DNA from: Pelodera strongyloides
Lineage: Eukaryota > Nematoda > Chromadorea > Rhabditida > Rhabditidae
Direction of reading: 5' to 3'
Assembly (NCBI GenBank): GCA_036852015.1
Contig: JAANDG010000005.1
Location: 62,001-126,000 of the forward strand
DNA: 64,000 nt
Below the pieces are notes generated by a model. That model did not search any database, was not told the DNA's origin, and saw only the letters and a list, made by a program, of their open reading frames with translations. The position numbers and the translations under genes are program-made. How positions within the stretch are numbered: position 1 is the stretch's first letter; the number at the start of each line of letters is the position of its first letter. Of this stretch, positions 40,886 through 53,110 are shown in pieces.

Positions 40886-43800
40886 TCGTACTCGCTCCAC
40901 TTTTTAATCTCTACTTTAAACTTTAAGTTTGAACTCTCACCAAGCAATTGACCAACGACGATATGAAGAGTGAAAGGTAGAATGATATTGATACTCGATA
41001 AACGAACATGCATCCCTCCTGGCAGACGAGTATAAAATACAGTACACAGAGACCCCATGAGAGGGAGAATGTGGACACGATTAGTAGAGTGGTCCACACC
41101 AATTTCAACTTTGAAATGACGTGCGACCGCCGGTTGACACGGTTTAGACAGGATTCACTGGAAAAGGATTCACTTAGGCTTAGGCTTAGGCTTAGGCTTC
41201 GGCTTAGGGCTATACAATTATGGGGGTGTCAGAGGCACCGGCTGTCCTGCAGAGCCTGATTTATGGAATGCGGCTCGTTTAAATATTTGGCACTTCTGTT
41301 CGACAGTGGGATGATCGGAGAAAATTCAGTGCGATGCTATGTATACATACTTGAGCAAAAAGTGGGCCAAATCAAAGTGAGCTTTTTCATGGAGAAATTG
41401 TATACGTACCGCGCTGGCTCGTATACTGACCCTCGACTAGTCAATACAGTTTATTTAAGTATCGTAAGCTTACTTACCCCTCCGAATCCTTGGGCTTAAA
41501 CTGGGCCTTGGCCTTTAGCAGGCTTGAGAGGATCATAGCGTAGAGCACGAGAGTGGCCAAGAGGGGCAGAGTGAATAGTAAGAATATGGTAATTCGGAAG
41601 GGAAATTGATTGTAAAAGTGGAAGTGACAGGCTTGGTGACGAAGGCCGTCATCCTCGAACCACACGAACCTGGAAGAGATACGGAAAGATAATTGTTGTA
41701 CACAGGTAAAGGGGGAAGACCATTTGGCGACGGTTCTCGGACGGTTCTCGGATTTTCCCTGATCAAGTCATTCCGCGAAAGCGAAATTCCGCGGCCGGTT
41801 CTTGAAACACATCGAGTACACCAGCATTCTTATGCAGCTTATGCAAATGAAGCGAATTAGCATGAATATGTCGAAAACTTTCGATAACTGTACATTGTAT
41901 AGTCTCTAAGTAATTGCCAATTTACATCTGACCGGTCACCAAATGATTTTTCGGCGGAAACCATATGATGAGCAGTTACTACGGTTATCTTTGTTCTCGG
42001 GGTGCTCCGTTTCTTGTGACAGAGTTTAGTATCATAAAGATTTTTTCTGTCATATTTCTATAGGCGTAGTAAAGAAACGCTCCACATCGTATGAAACTCA
42101 TTGAAACCCACACAGGCATACCCATTAAGTGAAGCATGCCGATATAGGCCATATAGGTCCCTTCCTTATTAAATTAAAAAGTTCAAAAATGAAATTCCTA
42201 CCATCCAACAGTGAAGAGAAAAGGCACGATCCACAGTAGGAGAATGAGACACCGGACACGACTATGGGTGACGATCATCTGAAATAAATTTTGTAAAAAA
42301 AAAGACTTCTACTAAAGTTGTTTGCTTCATCATATACGCCACCACATGTATCCTTTCTACCTTCACGGATAATTCGCGGCAGCTTATCTTATATATTAGA
42401 GGCGTAGGCTGCAGGCTTTGCACCCTACGCATCTGATAGCTTATTTTCTAGGCGTGTCCAGCGTCCAGCATCTGTTTAGAGAAATTTGCTATAACCTAAG
42501 GACCAACCGGTACTTACTTAGAAGACTTGCAGCCCATATATATCTTCAAGGCATATTATCCTAACAGCATTCTGAATTTCCTACTAACAAGACATAACTG
42601 CATGTGAATCATAAAGTCGACCCACCCTGTACTTCAATGGCCATACGGTGCCCACAAACTGGTTTATGGCCAGGGCGAATAGATGCCAATCTGACGTTAA
42701 CATTCCGGAAACCCGGAATATTTCCAAAATAGCATCGGCACACCGGGTCTGCTTCTCCATACCGACCACCACGGGAAGGTACGAATTGACAAGAAGACCT
42801 GGAAAATTAAAGCGAGATGACACGTGGTTTACCACCGCCATGAGATGACACCATGACACCTTGAAAAGGGCATCGTCATAGATAGTTGTTTGTCCGTATA
42901 ACGTCCGTATAAGCGAGTATACCACAACGTAACTATACACTAATCAATCATTATTTATTTTGAATCAACCAGAAGAGCTGGCCGCTTAGAGAAATTTGCA
43001 TATCACATAAGGATCAAGGACCAACCAGTAATTAGAAGACTTGCAGCCCACATATCAGCAGCCGCTAATGATATGCATAGTCGGAGGTATGGAGATACGG
43101 GGCGAGAGAGAAAAGGCGCAGAGAGGCAGATCACTCCATTTCCTACCACGGCAAGCTGAAAAATTTGTTAACATTGAATAGTTTATTAGATTAGACAGAA
43201 AGTATTTACCATCATTCGGATTCTGAAAATTCGAGAGCAAACACTGCTAAGCATATTTACTAATGGTTTACGCTCAGGTACAACCAAGTCTTGCTGTAAT
43301 TTCTGTGTGGATTTATTATTATAATTCGGAATCAGAAATTGCAAGTCTCCAAAAGCTAGAGGGCCTTTTAGTTTAATAGACGCTTATACAAGTTTATTCC
43401 ATAGTGCAAAGGTTAGGGACTTAGGGAAGTGATCCCAAACTTAGCAAAAAAGGGGGAAGGAAGGGGAAGAGCATGTTGAAGTGTACACACTAATTGACAG
43501 TTTGATAGTTTGATTTCCGCCTCGAAACATGGCATTTCACAAGTTGAATTAAGGTCAAAGTTGTGTGGAACTTAACTTATCAATTACGTAAGTGAAATTG
43601 TAAAATCTCACGTCTAAATTACAGCTCGGGATGAAAAGTTTTTCGTATATGCCCTCTTTAAATCACTCGCGCTCAGTCAGATTACACATAGGTATGTCAC
43701 TACATCGCTACATCATGAAAAGCGAGTGGTCGTTTAGAGAGCGCGGCATACAAGCCAAGAGCGCGCCGCCGTGGTGGCATGCGCGCGCAGGCATGGGTGC

Positions 43801-44256
43801 ACCGGGAAAACGCGGCAATTTTGTTCGCGCAAACGTGGCATGGCAAATTACACGTAAATATGTGACTAGATCACTACAACAATGCGCGCGGCACACACGC
43901 CAACGGTGCGCCGCCGTTGTGGCATCCGCGCGCGCGAGAATGGGTGCATGAGGAACATGCGGATTTGTTCGCGCAGATGTGCACAAACTAAAAAAAACAC
44001 TCACCAACAAAATAACAATCATCGCAGGTATCAACCATTCGTAGATCCTCTTCACCATTTCGAGTTGCTCCATTAATTGGAGCACGTGCGGCTGAGAAGA
44101 TACTGTAGCTGTGTTATTGATTAGAGGAGCTACCGTAACCGTAACCAGATTCGCAGCTTTAGACACTAGTGATGGGAATACTGTAGATGTCATTATTGAT
44201 TGGCTTGGCGCCTCTGAGGCAGGAAAACCCGCAGACGTCGACGGCTGATCGTACAT
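40071..44256 (-). CDS. Class A (rhodopsin-like) G-protein-coupled receptor, orphan
   Basis: This is a seven-pass plasma-membrane receptor. Eight minus-strand exons: 44256-44005, 43155-43026, 42798-42626, 42278-42202, 41669-41478, 41157-40941, 40718-40626, 40244-40071; 435 residues in one frame. The Ser/Thr-rich N-terminus has no signal peptide but has an NNT glycosylation site. TM1 carries VVGNGVI, TM2 SLAAADMW, TM3 has Cys in TRCADAIL, TM4 LILLLWIVPFLF, TM5 ITIFLLFTLPLLATLVLY, TM6 TTLLIVSTFSLSWGLC, TM7 NPFIY (the NPxxY motif). The DRY site reads NQF (NQFVGTVWPL), and CWxP in TM6 is missing. The Ser/Thr-rich tail is 58 residues. An acceptor-like TTGTAG ends right at the ATG, so either trans-splicing or an unseen upstream exon is possible. 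The ligand cannot be told from the sequence. Confidence 0.88.
40373..40506. mobile_element. TTAAAGCGG-type MITE in GPCR intron
   Basis: Left end TTTAAAGCGGTATAACAGCTGG, then GGTTTTGAAACGTATG; the inverse CATACGTTTGAAAAACCAGC is on the right. The right TTAA end is lost. Confidence 0.6.
40743..40892. repeat. (CT)n polypyrimidine tract in GPCR intron
   Basis: About 150 bases, almost all C and T. It lies between the last two transmembrane exons. Confidence 0.92.
41172..41207 (+). repeat. Interstitial telomeric repeat (TTAGGC)n
   Basis: CTTAGGCTTAGGCTTAGGC with five to six units, some altered. It lies in a GPCR intron; on the coding strand it reads GCCTAA repeats and ends about 14 bases before the acceptor. 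Confidence 0.88.
41784..41900. mobile_element. Truncated TTAAAGCGA-family MITE in GPCR intron
   Basis: GCGAAATTCCGCGGCCGGTT then ACACCAGCATTCTTATGCAGC match the family. The right half is missing. Confidence 0.55.
43755..43985. repeat. GC-rich direct duplication in GPCR intron 1
   Basis: GCGCCGCCGTGGTGGCATGCG at 43765 and GCGCCGCCGTTGTGGCATCCG at 43909 start two similar ~90-base units, both followed by ATGGGTGCA and TTTGTTCGCGCA. The open frame through them is not conserved protein. Confidence 0.7.
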
Positions 44257-45397
44257 CTACAATTAGCTATTTTAAACACACTAAAAATCTAAAAAAAAAT
44301 AAAAAGTTCTTGGAGGGAGCGAGGTAGCATTAGTAGCGAGTGAAAAGTAAATACGTAAATCAACCACTGATAAGTAGTATAATATCGATGACCTAAAGGG
44401 ATAAACCGGTAGTTAATGTCTTTGCACTTAGCGTGCAGAGTACTTTAACGTTGGGTACACATTCCCTTTAAAACAAGGGGCGTCAAAGAGCTTAGCGTCA
44501 GTGTGTGTTAAAGTGAATAAAAAAAAAAATCAAATGTCCGAGTTTCAGATACATCAAAGAAAAAATTCAAACGGATGCGAAACGGATTCAAACAGATATA
44601 CTACGCTGTTTTCAATGAGAAACAGAACATAATGCACCTAGAGTCATAAAATTAAGGTAATTATAATAACTTAGTCATAGACATCAGTTGCCAAGTCCAA
44701 TCATTACTCACTCAGTCAGACAATCAGCTGCGAGTTCTTGAATGGAATAAACAAAACAAAAGGAGGCGACAATACAATGTAACTAATGTAATTAATGATA
44801 ATCAGATAATGATAAAAAGTAATAAAAGGCAAACAAAAGACTATAGTGACCCGGAACTTAAAGTGATACTGATGTGAAAAGTGAAAAAAGTACAATGAAA
44901 AGGGCAAAATTTTTTTTTTATGTAATTATGTAATACCAAAACTTGAAGAAATTGTTTGTCATAACCTTAACTTAATAAATGATAATGAAATAAATGTTGT
45001 ATACGAGTATACGATGTGAGTCAAAACTTCTATCATAACTGGGCTAACATGTATATTGCATAGTGCTTTCATATATCGATGCACCCTTTTGTCATTTGTG
45101 TGAGAGTATCTGTCTCTATTTCTATTCAGTCTAGCTGCCTATCATATCGTTTGAATAAAAATGCATATGGATATAATTCCTGGCCTCTGCAAATGTTTGG
45201 CAACATTTTTGCGCTAAAGGAAGGTGGCGTGGCACTAGTACCCGTCCGAAAAACAAGGGGTGTATCCCTTTAATGGCTGTGTTGCACAGTGCAAGACAGC
45301 TTATTAAAATGAAATGCAACTGACAATTATTAAGTGGAAAAACACGAATAAACGAGGAGTATTATTCACTACAAATTGCACATTACACTTATTTCCT

Positions 45398-45401
<4 letters not shown>

Positions 45402-45441
<40 letters not shown>
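45402..45441. repeat. (CT)n microsatellite
   Basis: About 20 CT units in intergenic DNA. Confidence 0.95.
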
Positions 45442-45444
<3 letters not shown>

Positions 45445-46433
45445 CCCTCCATTTGTCAAAATCTTGTAATTTAATATTAACTACTTTTTTGCAAAATATT
45501 TAAACGTTATGAAATTGTTTCCTCGAGAAAATGGTAAATCATTTTAGGTTTTTTGTCTGAAGTATTTGCTACGCAATCTAACAAGGTTACATAAAAATGC
45601 CTGTAGTCGGGTAGTAAATACAAGAAAATTAGAAAAATTTCTCAATCACCGAGAAAATGCTCAAAAACATTGTGGGCACAATAATTGTACAATCGATAAT
45701 GCATGCTCAAGGGATTCTGGCGATATGCGGGTTACGGTATTCTAACTACGATAGACCAATTGCTTAGTACGGTACGCTGATATGATTATGGTAGGCTGAT
45801 TAAAGCACACTTGCCATTACTAATTACGAAGGATACTGTAATTTACGAAATATATAAATGTTAAAATGAATTTTGAGAAAAATTTTGAGAGGTGCGCCAT
45901 ATAGAATCTAGGGATCTAGTTCATGATAAATTATTGAAATTTTGACAAAACGGGGGCAAACATCAACTGTGGTGCTTCACAAGTAAAACAAAATAGGTCG
46001 AAGTCGTCAACCCGAGATCAAAAGCTGAATTTTTTGATAACTTCATAGTTCACTTGGTGAACTTCTCGTACAACGATTAACAAGCTTAATCCATTGAAAG
46101 GTTTGTCAAGAAATCGAGAAAAGTTGTATTAGGTGATCAGTGAGAATAACAATGCAAGATATGTACAATCAAACAATGATGCAAGGATTAGACCATTAGG
46201 CGTTTGGACTTACTTTTAAAAATTAAATAAATTATGAAAGTGTATCTTCATCAGAAATCAAATGATATTTTCATCAGTTTTGTGAATTTTCAAGTAGAAT
46301 GAAAAAAGTGGTATGGTGCTTGCTTTGCTCCGAATTGGAGAAACACAGCCAAACACAGTCCCATGTATTATATGCAAAGTTCGCAAACCACGTGTCATAC
46401 AACTTTTTCAAAGTAGTCAGACAGAAAAGAAAA

Positions 46434-46469
<36 letters not shown>

Positions 46470-47296
46470 CTTTCACTTCAAATAGTCGAAAACTTAGTGC
46501 AATACCAGAATGGTACATATAGTGAATAAGCAGGTCGTCGACATCGGTTTAGGAGCACATTCTGTATAGACAAAAAAAATCCGACAGAGAATGCAATTAA
46601 TCTAGTGCAAATGAATAAACTATATCCGAATACTAACACAAAGAGAAGAAAATAAAACGAGCTGAATTGCAAAGAATAGGATTGAACGGTCAGTTCTACT
46701 TAACTATTCAGCTGCTAAGCGATACAACACGGACCCGAGGGTCAAAACTCGCCAGTAGCGCTAGTGGCACATGTGGCACTACAAACGTGGGGGTGATGCT
46801 AGATGTGGTCAAGAAAAAGAATTCGATCTCAGTAACAGCTACTCTAGTAATATACAAATATACTCCCTACATCCCTACATCAATAACATCAAGCCATGGC
46901 CAATAGCTAGCCAGCCCACCTCCCCCACCTCCCCGCACTCAATAGCCCGCAAGCGCGCCTCCCATCAAAACGGAAGTTAATTTCGCAGCCTCGGATACAA
47001 TTTTTTTCAATATACTCCCGACAAGAAGATGGCCTTTTTACAAAGTTTTGCGTTTTCTGGGAACCGGGATGTATTTTTTTACCGGATACAAAGAACAGGC
47101 TGCAAAACAATTTATGGTGAGGCAAATTCCACCCAGCTCAATAGAACCACTCTCTCACAGATGAGGCGCAAACTTTACGCCACAAACAAATTAAAATTAA
47201 TAACGCGCGCAAATTGAGTTACGATACGAGGCGGCGGCCAAAGTTGAAAACTCATTTTTTTACGTTTTAGTAGTAGTAGCAGTAGGGGAAAGAGGA

Positions 47297-47514
47297 TCTT
47301 ATTATATAAAAGAGTAAACGTAGCGTGCGCTAGCACTCACGTTAGGGAAGTATAATTCGAATAAATTGTTCCGCTTCGGGTATAAAAGAGTGCCGCAGCT
47401 GAAATTAGAATATTATCATGTAAAAAACGATGTTTTCTGCATTCGTAAAGATTTCAGCTACGTTACAAACGTTTTATAAGTATCGAAAGTCGCCTCAGGC
47501 GGCGTAGACGTCTG
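47297..47514 (+). mobile_element. Non-autonomous Helitron, second family, copy 1
   Basis: Starts TCTTATTATATAAAAGAGTA after an A. Near the end is the hairpin CGCCTCAGGCG, then GCGTAGACGTCTGT. The exact 3' end is taken from the sister copy at 49453 (CTGG there; altered here). It shares GTGCGCTAGCACTCAC and AAGTATAATTCGAATAAA with it. Confidence 0.65.
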
Positions 47515-48513
47515 TAGTTCCAGAATGTCTTTGTTTGAGTGTAGGGAGAACATTGGTAGAAGAAACATGCACGATCAGGGTCAGAATCATGGCAAACTGG
47601 GTGCGTGGATGTCAGGATGACAGGAGGCTATTTAATACAGTAACATTCAGATTGTCAGATACTGTATCAAGTCGAACATGGATCATTTAGACTAAGACTA
47701 AGACGCATGAAATGATGTAAGGTTACCGTGAACAAATTAGTACAGAGAAAAAGAGCATGTATGCCGTATACCAAATGCGATCCTGCTGGATACAGTATGA
47801 CTATCTACACAGGAAAATGAACTAGCCGGACACCAAATGGTTTTCACCGAAAAAAAAGTTCCATGACCAGTTGACGGCGGTTTTCGAGAAAACTTGGTCA
47901 CAACAAGGTCATCAGTTGGTCACCAAATGAATTGACTCCAGAAGAAAAACCAGCAAACCGTCGCCAAATGGTTTCCTCCATCAAGGAGGGAATCCGGCAG
48001 AGTAAGTACTGGGTACCCACTGGGCACACCACGCGAACCTACCATTGGGCTCCATCATACCAAGACCGTTGTCATGTAATGGGATAGTCTACAATGTGTC
48101 AGGATGACTGTTTTGAAACTCACCGGATACTGTCTCGCTTTAAAGATTATTCGCATAATAATCCGCGGTCTGTGGTGAATGAAAATGATTACATATAATA
48201 ACACAGTAAAATATGCGGGCCCTCACTCCCACATCACTAGTAATGATAATAAAATAACCATGACAAAATACTGTGACCGGGTTTATAAGTTTTTTTAAAA
48301 ACAGACAAAGGTGTAATGCATCAGCAATCAACTCTCTTAAAGGCTCAGGCCCACGTATTAAATTTTTTTCCCCAATTATTGTGTGATGAACCTCCCGGAT
48401 TACTCAACTCTGGGTATGAAAACAGTTTTGCAGAAAGCGAAGCGGATAAAAAAAGGAATTGCACACTTATTTTATTGTTAGCTCTCGTGAGCCTCCTCAT
48501 GTAGGTAAAAATT

Positions 48514-48516
<3 letters not shown>

Positions 48517-48571
<55 letters not shown>

Positions 48572-48612
48572 AGAGAGGGAGAGAGGGAGTAAAGAGAGAG
48601 AGTAGAGAGAGA

Positions 48613-48670
<58 letters not shown>

Positions 48671-48779
48671 GGGGAGTAGAGAGAGAGAGTAAGAGAGAGA
48701 GAGGGAGTAAAGAGAGAGAGTAGAGCGAGAGTCGAGAGAGAGAGAGGAGTAGAGAGAGCGAGAATAGAGTGAGAGAGAC

Positions 48780-48824
<45 letters not shown>

Positions 48825-48910
48825 AGAGATAGGTGGGAGAGATAGAGAGTGCGAGAGAGACTGAACGATAGCGAGGGATAGAGGAAGAGAGTAAGACAGA
48901 GAAAGAGGGA
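48517..48910 (+). repeat. Polypurine tract with a run of 55 G
   Basis: Nearly 400 bases of G and A with very few pyrimidines, including an unbroken run of 55 G at 48615-48669. Flanks are GA and GGGA repeats. It could form triplex (H-DNA) or G-quadruplex. The length of the G-run may be affected by sequencing or assembly. Confidence 0.93.
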
Positions 48911-48914
48911 GAGC

Positions 48915-49085
48915 TTAAAGCGAAATGCTAGCCCCTTTGGAAAATTTGCATATGATAAGCAATCCTACGTATCCTATGCTAATTTTGCGCGATCGTCCAC
49001 GGCAATCGCGCAAAATTAGCATAGGATACATAGGATTTGCTTATCATATGCAAATTTTCCAAAGGGGCTAGCATTTCGCTTTAAA
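48915..49085. mobile_element. Self-complementary ~170-bp palindrome (copy 2)
   Basis: Same as 38109-38280: TTAAAGCGAAATGCTAGCCC to its inverse. Centre GCGCGATCGTCCACGGCAAT. It starts directly at the end of the polypurine tract. Confidence 0.9.
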
Positions 49086-49452
49086 AGATTTTGGGACGAC
49101 TTAGTATAACGAACACATATGTATAAGGCGAAAACGCTTAGCGAATATAAAAGACATGCTGACAAAACAAGTATTTAAACTTCTAAACTTACACTGAAAT
49201 ACGCATATTTGTCACTAATTATATAATACTTGTGTAAAACTCAAAATTAAGGAGATGTGGTGGTCTAAACCGGCTTACGGACGCCAAAGTTCACAAAAAT
49301 ATATTTCACATCACTGTGAAAATGTGACTAATACAGAACTCAAAATTAACATTTATGCTCGATTACAGTAGTTTACACTTTTGCATGCAAAACAAACTAT
49401 GCAAAACATCGACAATGTACAGACAAAAATAAAGTTTACTAACGGATGGAAA

Positions 49453-49684
49453 TCTTATTAGATAAAAGAGTAACTGTAGTGTAGCGTGCGCTAGCACTCA
49501 CATTATTACGGAAGTATAATTCGAATAAACTGTTCCGCTTTGGATATAAAAGAGTGTCGAGCTCAATCGAAGTTCATTATGCAAAAGAACCTATTTGTGA
49601 TTGTCTTCATTCTCAAGGCTTTTCATCTAAATGTTAGCCTTTTCATTAGTACGCAAAGTCGCCCCAGGCGGCGTAGCCATCTGG
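49453..49684 (+). mobile_element. Non-autonomous Helitron, second family, copy 2
   Basis: Starts TCTTATTAGATAAAAGAGTA after A; ends with hairpin CGCCCCAGGCGGCG, then TAGCCATCTGG followed by T. The CTRR end and A/T insertion point are complete. 232 bp, no gene. Confidence 0.75.
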
Positions 49685-50960
49685 TTACCAATAAAAAAAT
49701 ACATTATTTCTACTATGACATGCACAGAGCTTACTGTAATGATGAAATATGATTACCGCCCACAACAAAGCAATTAAGTTTCACCTGTCAATAATTTGTA
49801 TTAATAATAAATCGTAAATATTTGGACTAATTTTATTTTTTGACCCTAAAGTGACGTGATAGCTCTTTTACATAATTTAGCAAAACGTCTCCAATCAATT
49901 AAAAAAGGAAAAACAGAAATTTTAAGACGTTAGTGTACGTGGTTTGCGAACATCGTATACTGGACGAGTACATTCCCATCACATGTATTGTTGGTATATG
50001 TAATCTGTGGCAATCGTCAGTTCCAGGGCACAGACAATTTGCATATAATATAATATATTAGTTTCACAAAACACGTACAATACCGCTTTGTAGAATGGTA
50101 GATAACGTTCGGCCAATAAACCGATGAAAAATTATGGTACGAAGGGAAACTCCCTTTTTGGATATCTGTGGCGGAATCATAACTCAAATTCTCCATGGCT
50201 CCTATGCTAGTAAGACGGAAGACGACGTCCACAATTCTATATTTAATGAATGCTAATAATTTATTTATAAATTATTTGACCGGAAAGCATATACGCCCTG
50301 TGCGTAAAGAAAAAATTTCATTTCCGCAATCAAATTATAATTAGTGGCAGAGCTAAATGCAAACCAACAAGAGCATGATACTAGAGCTACTCGTCACGTA
50401 ATTAAGCAGAGAGTAATTAATGTAAATGTAAGAATATGGAACATGCAAAAAATACAGAATAGAGATAAATTATATGTGATATATTTTATGTAATGAATAA
50501 AGAGTTATATATAACTCTTTTTCTCTGCTATTTTCACTTTCGAATGCAATTTTCTGTCCCTAGGGAATATTTCCCCAAGGGAATCGGAGTGGTGAATATG
50601 GCCTCTGAGGTATTTCAAAGGTACCGTATTCTAAATGGTTCAAATGATCTTGGATTTTCCACAGAGTTCTGCTTAATTTCAATCGCCGACATGAACTATG
50701 AACCATTATAAACAAGGCACTTTACATGTTGCAAACTCATTCGCAATTCAGACAAAAAAAAATGTAAGCAATATGTCAAAAGCACGCATATTTTGCAGAA
50801 GGCTCTCATCTCTACTGGCAATGAGTTATATGAAAGATTCCGGATATACTTCATTAGTATACTGATATAAAGCCAAAGGCCAAAAGCAAGAACAAATCAA
50901 ACCATATGCATAAACATAGACCAATGAACAAAGTTTTGGTATAAACTAAAAATTTGGAAA

Positions 50961-51030
50961 GTTGACCAGCCGGAATCGAACCCCAACCAGCTACTTTGGA
51001 ATATTTGCCCATTACGCCACAGTCATCCGC
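50961..51030 (-). other. tRNA-like sequence
   Basis: Minus-strand A box TGGCGTAATGG and B box GGTTCGATTCC are well formed and tRNA-spaced. The anticodon position could be CCA (Trp). The anticodon stem and acceptor do not pair well, so a pseudo-tRNA is likelier. Confidence 0.45.
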
Positions 51031-51336
51031 TCTAACATTATTTATCTTCAATTTCGAACAAATTAATAAAATGCAGATAACTCTTCCACGGGACTTTATC
51101 TTTATAAGGTATGACTAAACAATTTTAAGAAATTAATGCTTGCCTATTATTACGATGACGCAGTTGGAAAAAAACATAAGATGCATAGAAAAACACACGT
51201 GGATGATTTAATGAATATCAGCAAGATATGGCGATGATATGCTGCAAATACTTTGCAGCAGAAGATAACAAGAAATACCAATTTCTACATCACCTCACAG
51301 TCAGGGTATAGCTAGATTCGCTACCTTCTATAAAGT

Positions 51337-51787
51337 TTAAAGGGACGGGCCCATCAAAATAAACCCATATTTTGCATGTTTTTATAATTTGTATAAAGGG
51401 GGTTTATTATAATATATGTACACTAAATTTCGGCTAGACTTTATCCCGCTGAAATTTTTCGGTGTCGATAAACGCATAAGTATACCGTCGAAGACACACA
51501 ATTGCACCCTTATTTCCTTACCGTGTCCCCCGAGGATACCTCGCTCTGGTTGGGACCCGGGAGACCATCTGTCTATATAGCCATATTCCCCCGGGACACG
51601 CGACAAGAAAATAAAGGTGCAATTGTGTGTCTTCTACGGTACACTTATGTGTTTATCGACACCGAAAAATTTCAGCGGGATAAAGTCTAGCCGAAATTTA
51701 GTGTACATATATTTTAATAAACCCCCTTTATACAAATTATAAAAACATGCAAAATATGGGTTTATTTTGATGGGCCCGTCCCTTTAA
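51337..51787. mobile_element. Palindromic TTAA-flanked MITE (AAAGGGACGGGCCC ends)
   Basis: TTAAAGGGACGGGCCCATCA on the left; TGATGGGCCCGTCCCTTTAA on the right. Inverted arms of about 190 bases. TTAA at both ends. Same size and design as 28285-28703 but different sequence. Confidence 0.85.
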
Positions 51788-51957
51788 AGCGAAATACCGG
51801 CCGGTTTTTGAAACGCACTGTGGACGACTGAATTCTTACGTATTTATGCTAATTTGCTCTAATTTAGCTTGATTTTTTATTCTAATGTATGTTCATTTGC
51901 ATCATAAGAATGCTGGTGTACTCAGTGTTTCAAAAACCAGCTGGTATTTTGCTTTAA
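51783..51957. mobile_element. TTAAAGCGA-family MITE abutting the preceding element
   Basis: Left end TTTAAAGCGAAATACCGGCC; right end CAGCTGGTATTTTGCTTTAA. Its left TTAA is the right TTAA of 51337-51787. Confidence 0.8.
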
Positions 51958-52259
51958 CTCTGTGTGGCAAGTGATTTGTGGAAAGCAGTTATTTGAGATG
52001 CGTCTCAAAAACCGGCCGTTAGTTCGATTTAAACTAAAAGGTGCAATTTCTACGATATTCAAAATAGTTTTTTTTCGTTACGTTTACAACGAAAAAAGTA
52101 TTTGTAGCCTTCAAATGTAGGCATTTATGTACACGCTGAACCGTATCATGTTCAAAGACCAAATGTTGTCTAGTTTCTCGAAATTACTTTTTCTTCATAT
52201 GTAAAAAAATCTCAAAAATCATTCCACTGCACTGCCCTAACTGAGCCAGACCCATGGAA

Positions 52260-52263
<4 letters not shown>

Positions 52264-52329
<66 letters not shown>
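52264..52329. repeat. (TA)n microsatellite
   Basis: About 33 uninterrupted TA units, fully self-complementary. Confidence 0.97.
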
Positions 52330-52331
<2 letters not shown>

Positions 52332-52571
52332 CTGAATTTATGCTTTATAGTTTATACGAGAAAAAAAGTTTACATATAGAAGATGAAGAAAATGCACATA
52401 AAAATGACCCACTGAGAAATAGACAACTACTATGCTTCTTACAATTGGGAGATATCTTACTGTAGCAGCATACTTCAAGACTGAACAATTTCATATTACT
52501 CTTGGAGCTTTACTATATTATATAATTACGCTAATTCTTTTCAACAAACTGGTCTGGCTTATCGCCAACTA

Positions 52572-52969
52572 TCTTATTATATAAAGGAGAAGAGTTTGTC
52601 ACGGGTTTGTTTTTATGTGCACAACGAAATCCCTTCATAAAGAAAATTCTTCGATCGAAAGAGCATACAAAATCATTGCCGCTGGCGGGATTCGAACCCA
52701 CAGCATCCCACAATCTCTCGATTCACAGTCCAACGCTCTACATGTTGAGCTATGCTAGCTTATGGGAGGAGGATCTTATAGGAGATAGAAGAGCAATTGC
52801 AATAGCAAATTTGCATGAAGTCCCGAACCATATTATACGTTTCCACATAAACGTAAAGGAACATCTTTTTTACGTTTGAAGAAATTCCTTTTTTTAAATA
52901 GGGTAACAATCGGCCGAAGGCCGATTCCTCCAGTCGGAGAAGAGCCCGTAGGGCTCTTCGAACGGCTGG
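52572..52969 (+). mobile_element. Non-autonomous Helitron, tRNA-like cargo (copy 2)
   Basis: Starts TCTTATTATATAAAGGAGAA after A and ends GAGCCCGTAGGGCTC, then TTCGAACGGCTGG, followed by T. It pairs with 3281-3719 over both ends and much of the body. The next Helitron starts at the very next base. Confidence 0.78.
52677..52759 (-). other. tRNA-like module inside Helitron copy 2
   Basis: A box TAGCTCAACATG and B box GGTTCGAATCC. Same layout as 3533-3615, with the anticodon position GTG instead of GTA. The acceptor is not paired. Confidence 0.6.
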
Positions 52970-53110
52970 TCTTATCTATAAAAGAAATGTGAGTTAGGAC
53001 TCACGTTACGGAAATCATTAAAATAAATTGTTCCGCCATACTCAAAGACAGACAGTGGCAAACATTATTCATAAGTATATAAAGACACTTCAGGCCGGTT
53101 GGCCGTCTAG
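52970..53110 (+). mobile_element. Short Helitron joined to the previous one
   Basis: Starts TCTTATCTATAAAAGAAATG immediately after the CTGG of 52572-52969; ends with the hairpin AGGCCGGTTGGCCG, then TCTAG and T. Body segments ACTCACGTTACGGAA and AATAAATTGTTCCGC tie it to the 47297/49453 family. 141 bp. Confidence 0.72.

Noticed and set aside
43708..44004. Extension of GPCR exon 1 past 44005
   Set aside because: It runs into a GC-rich duplicated segment. A GTGAGT donor at 44004 and the next exon starting in TM1 (LAVVGNG) fit better.
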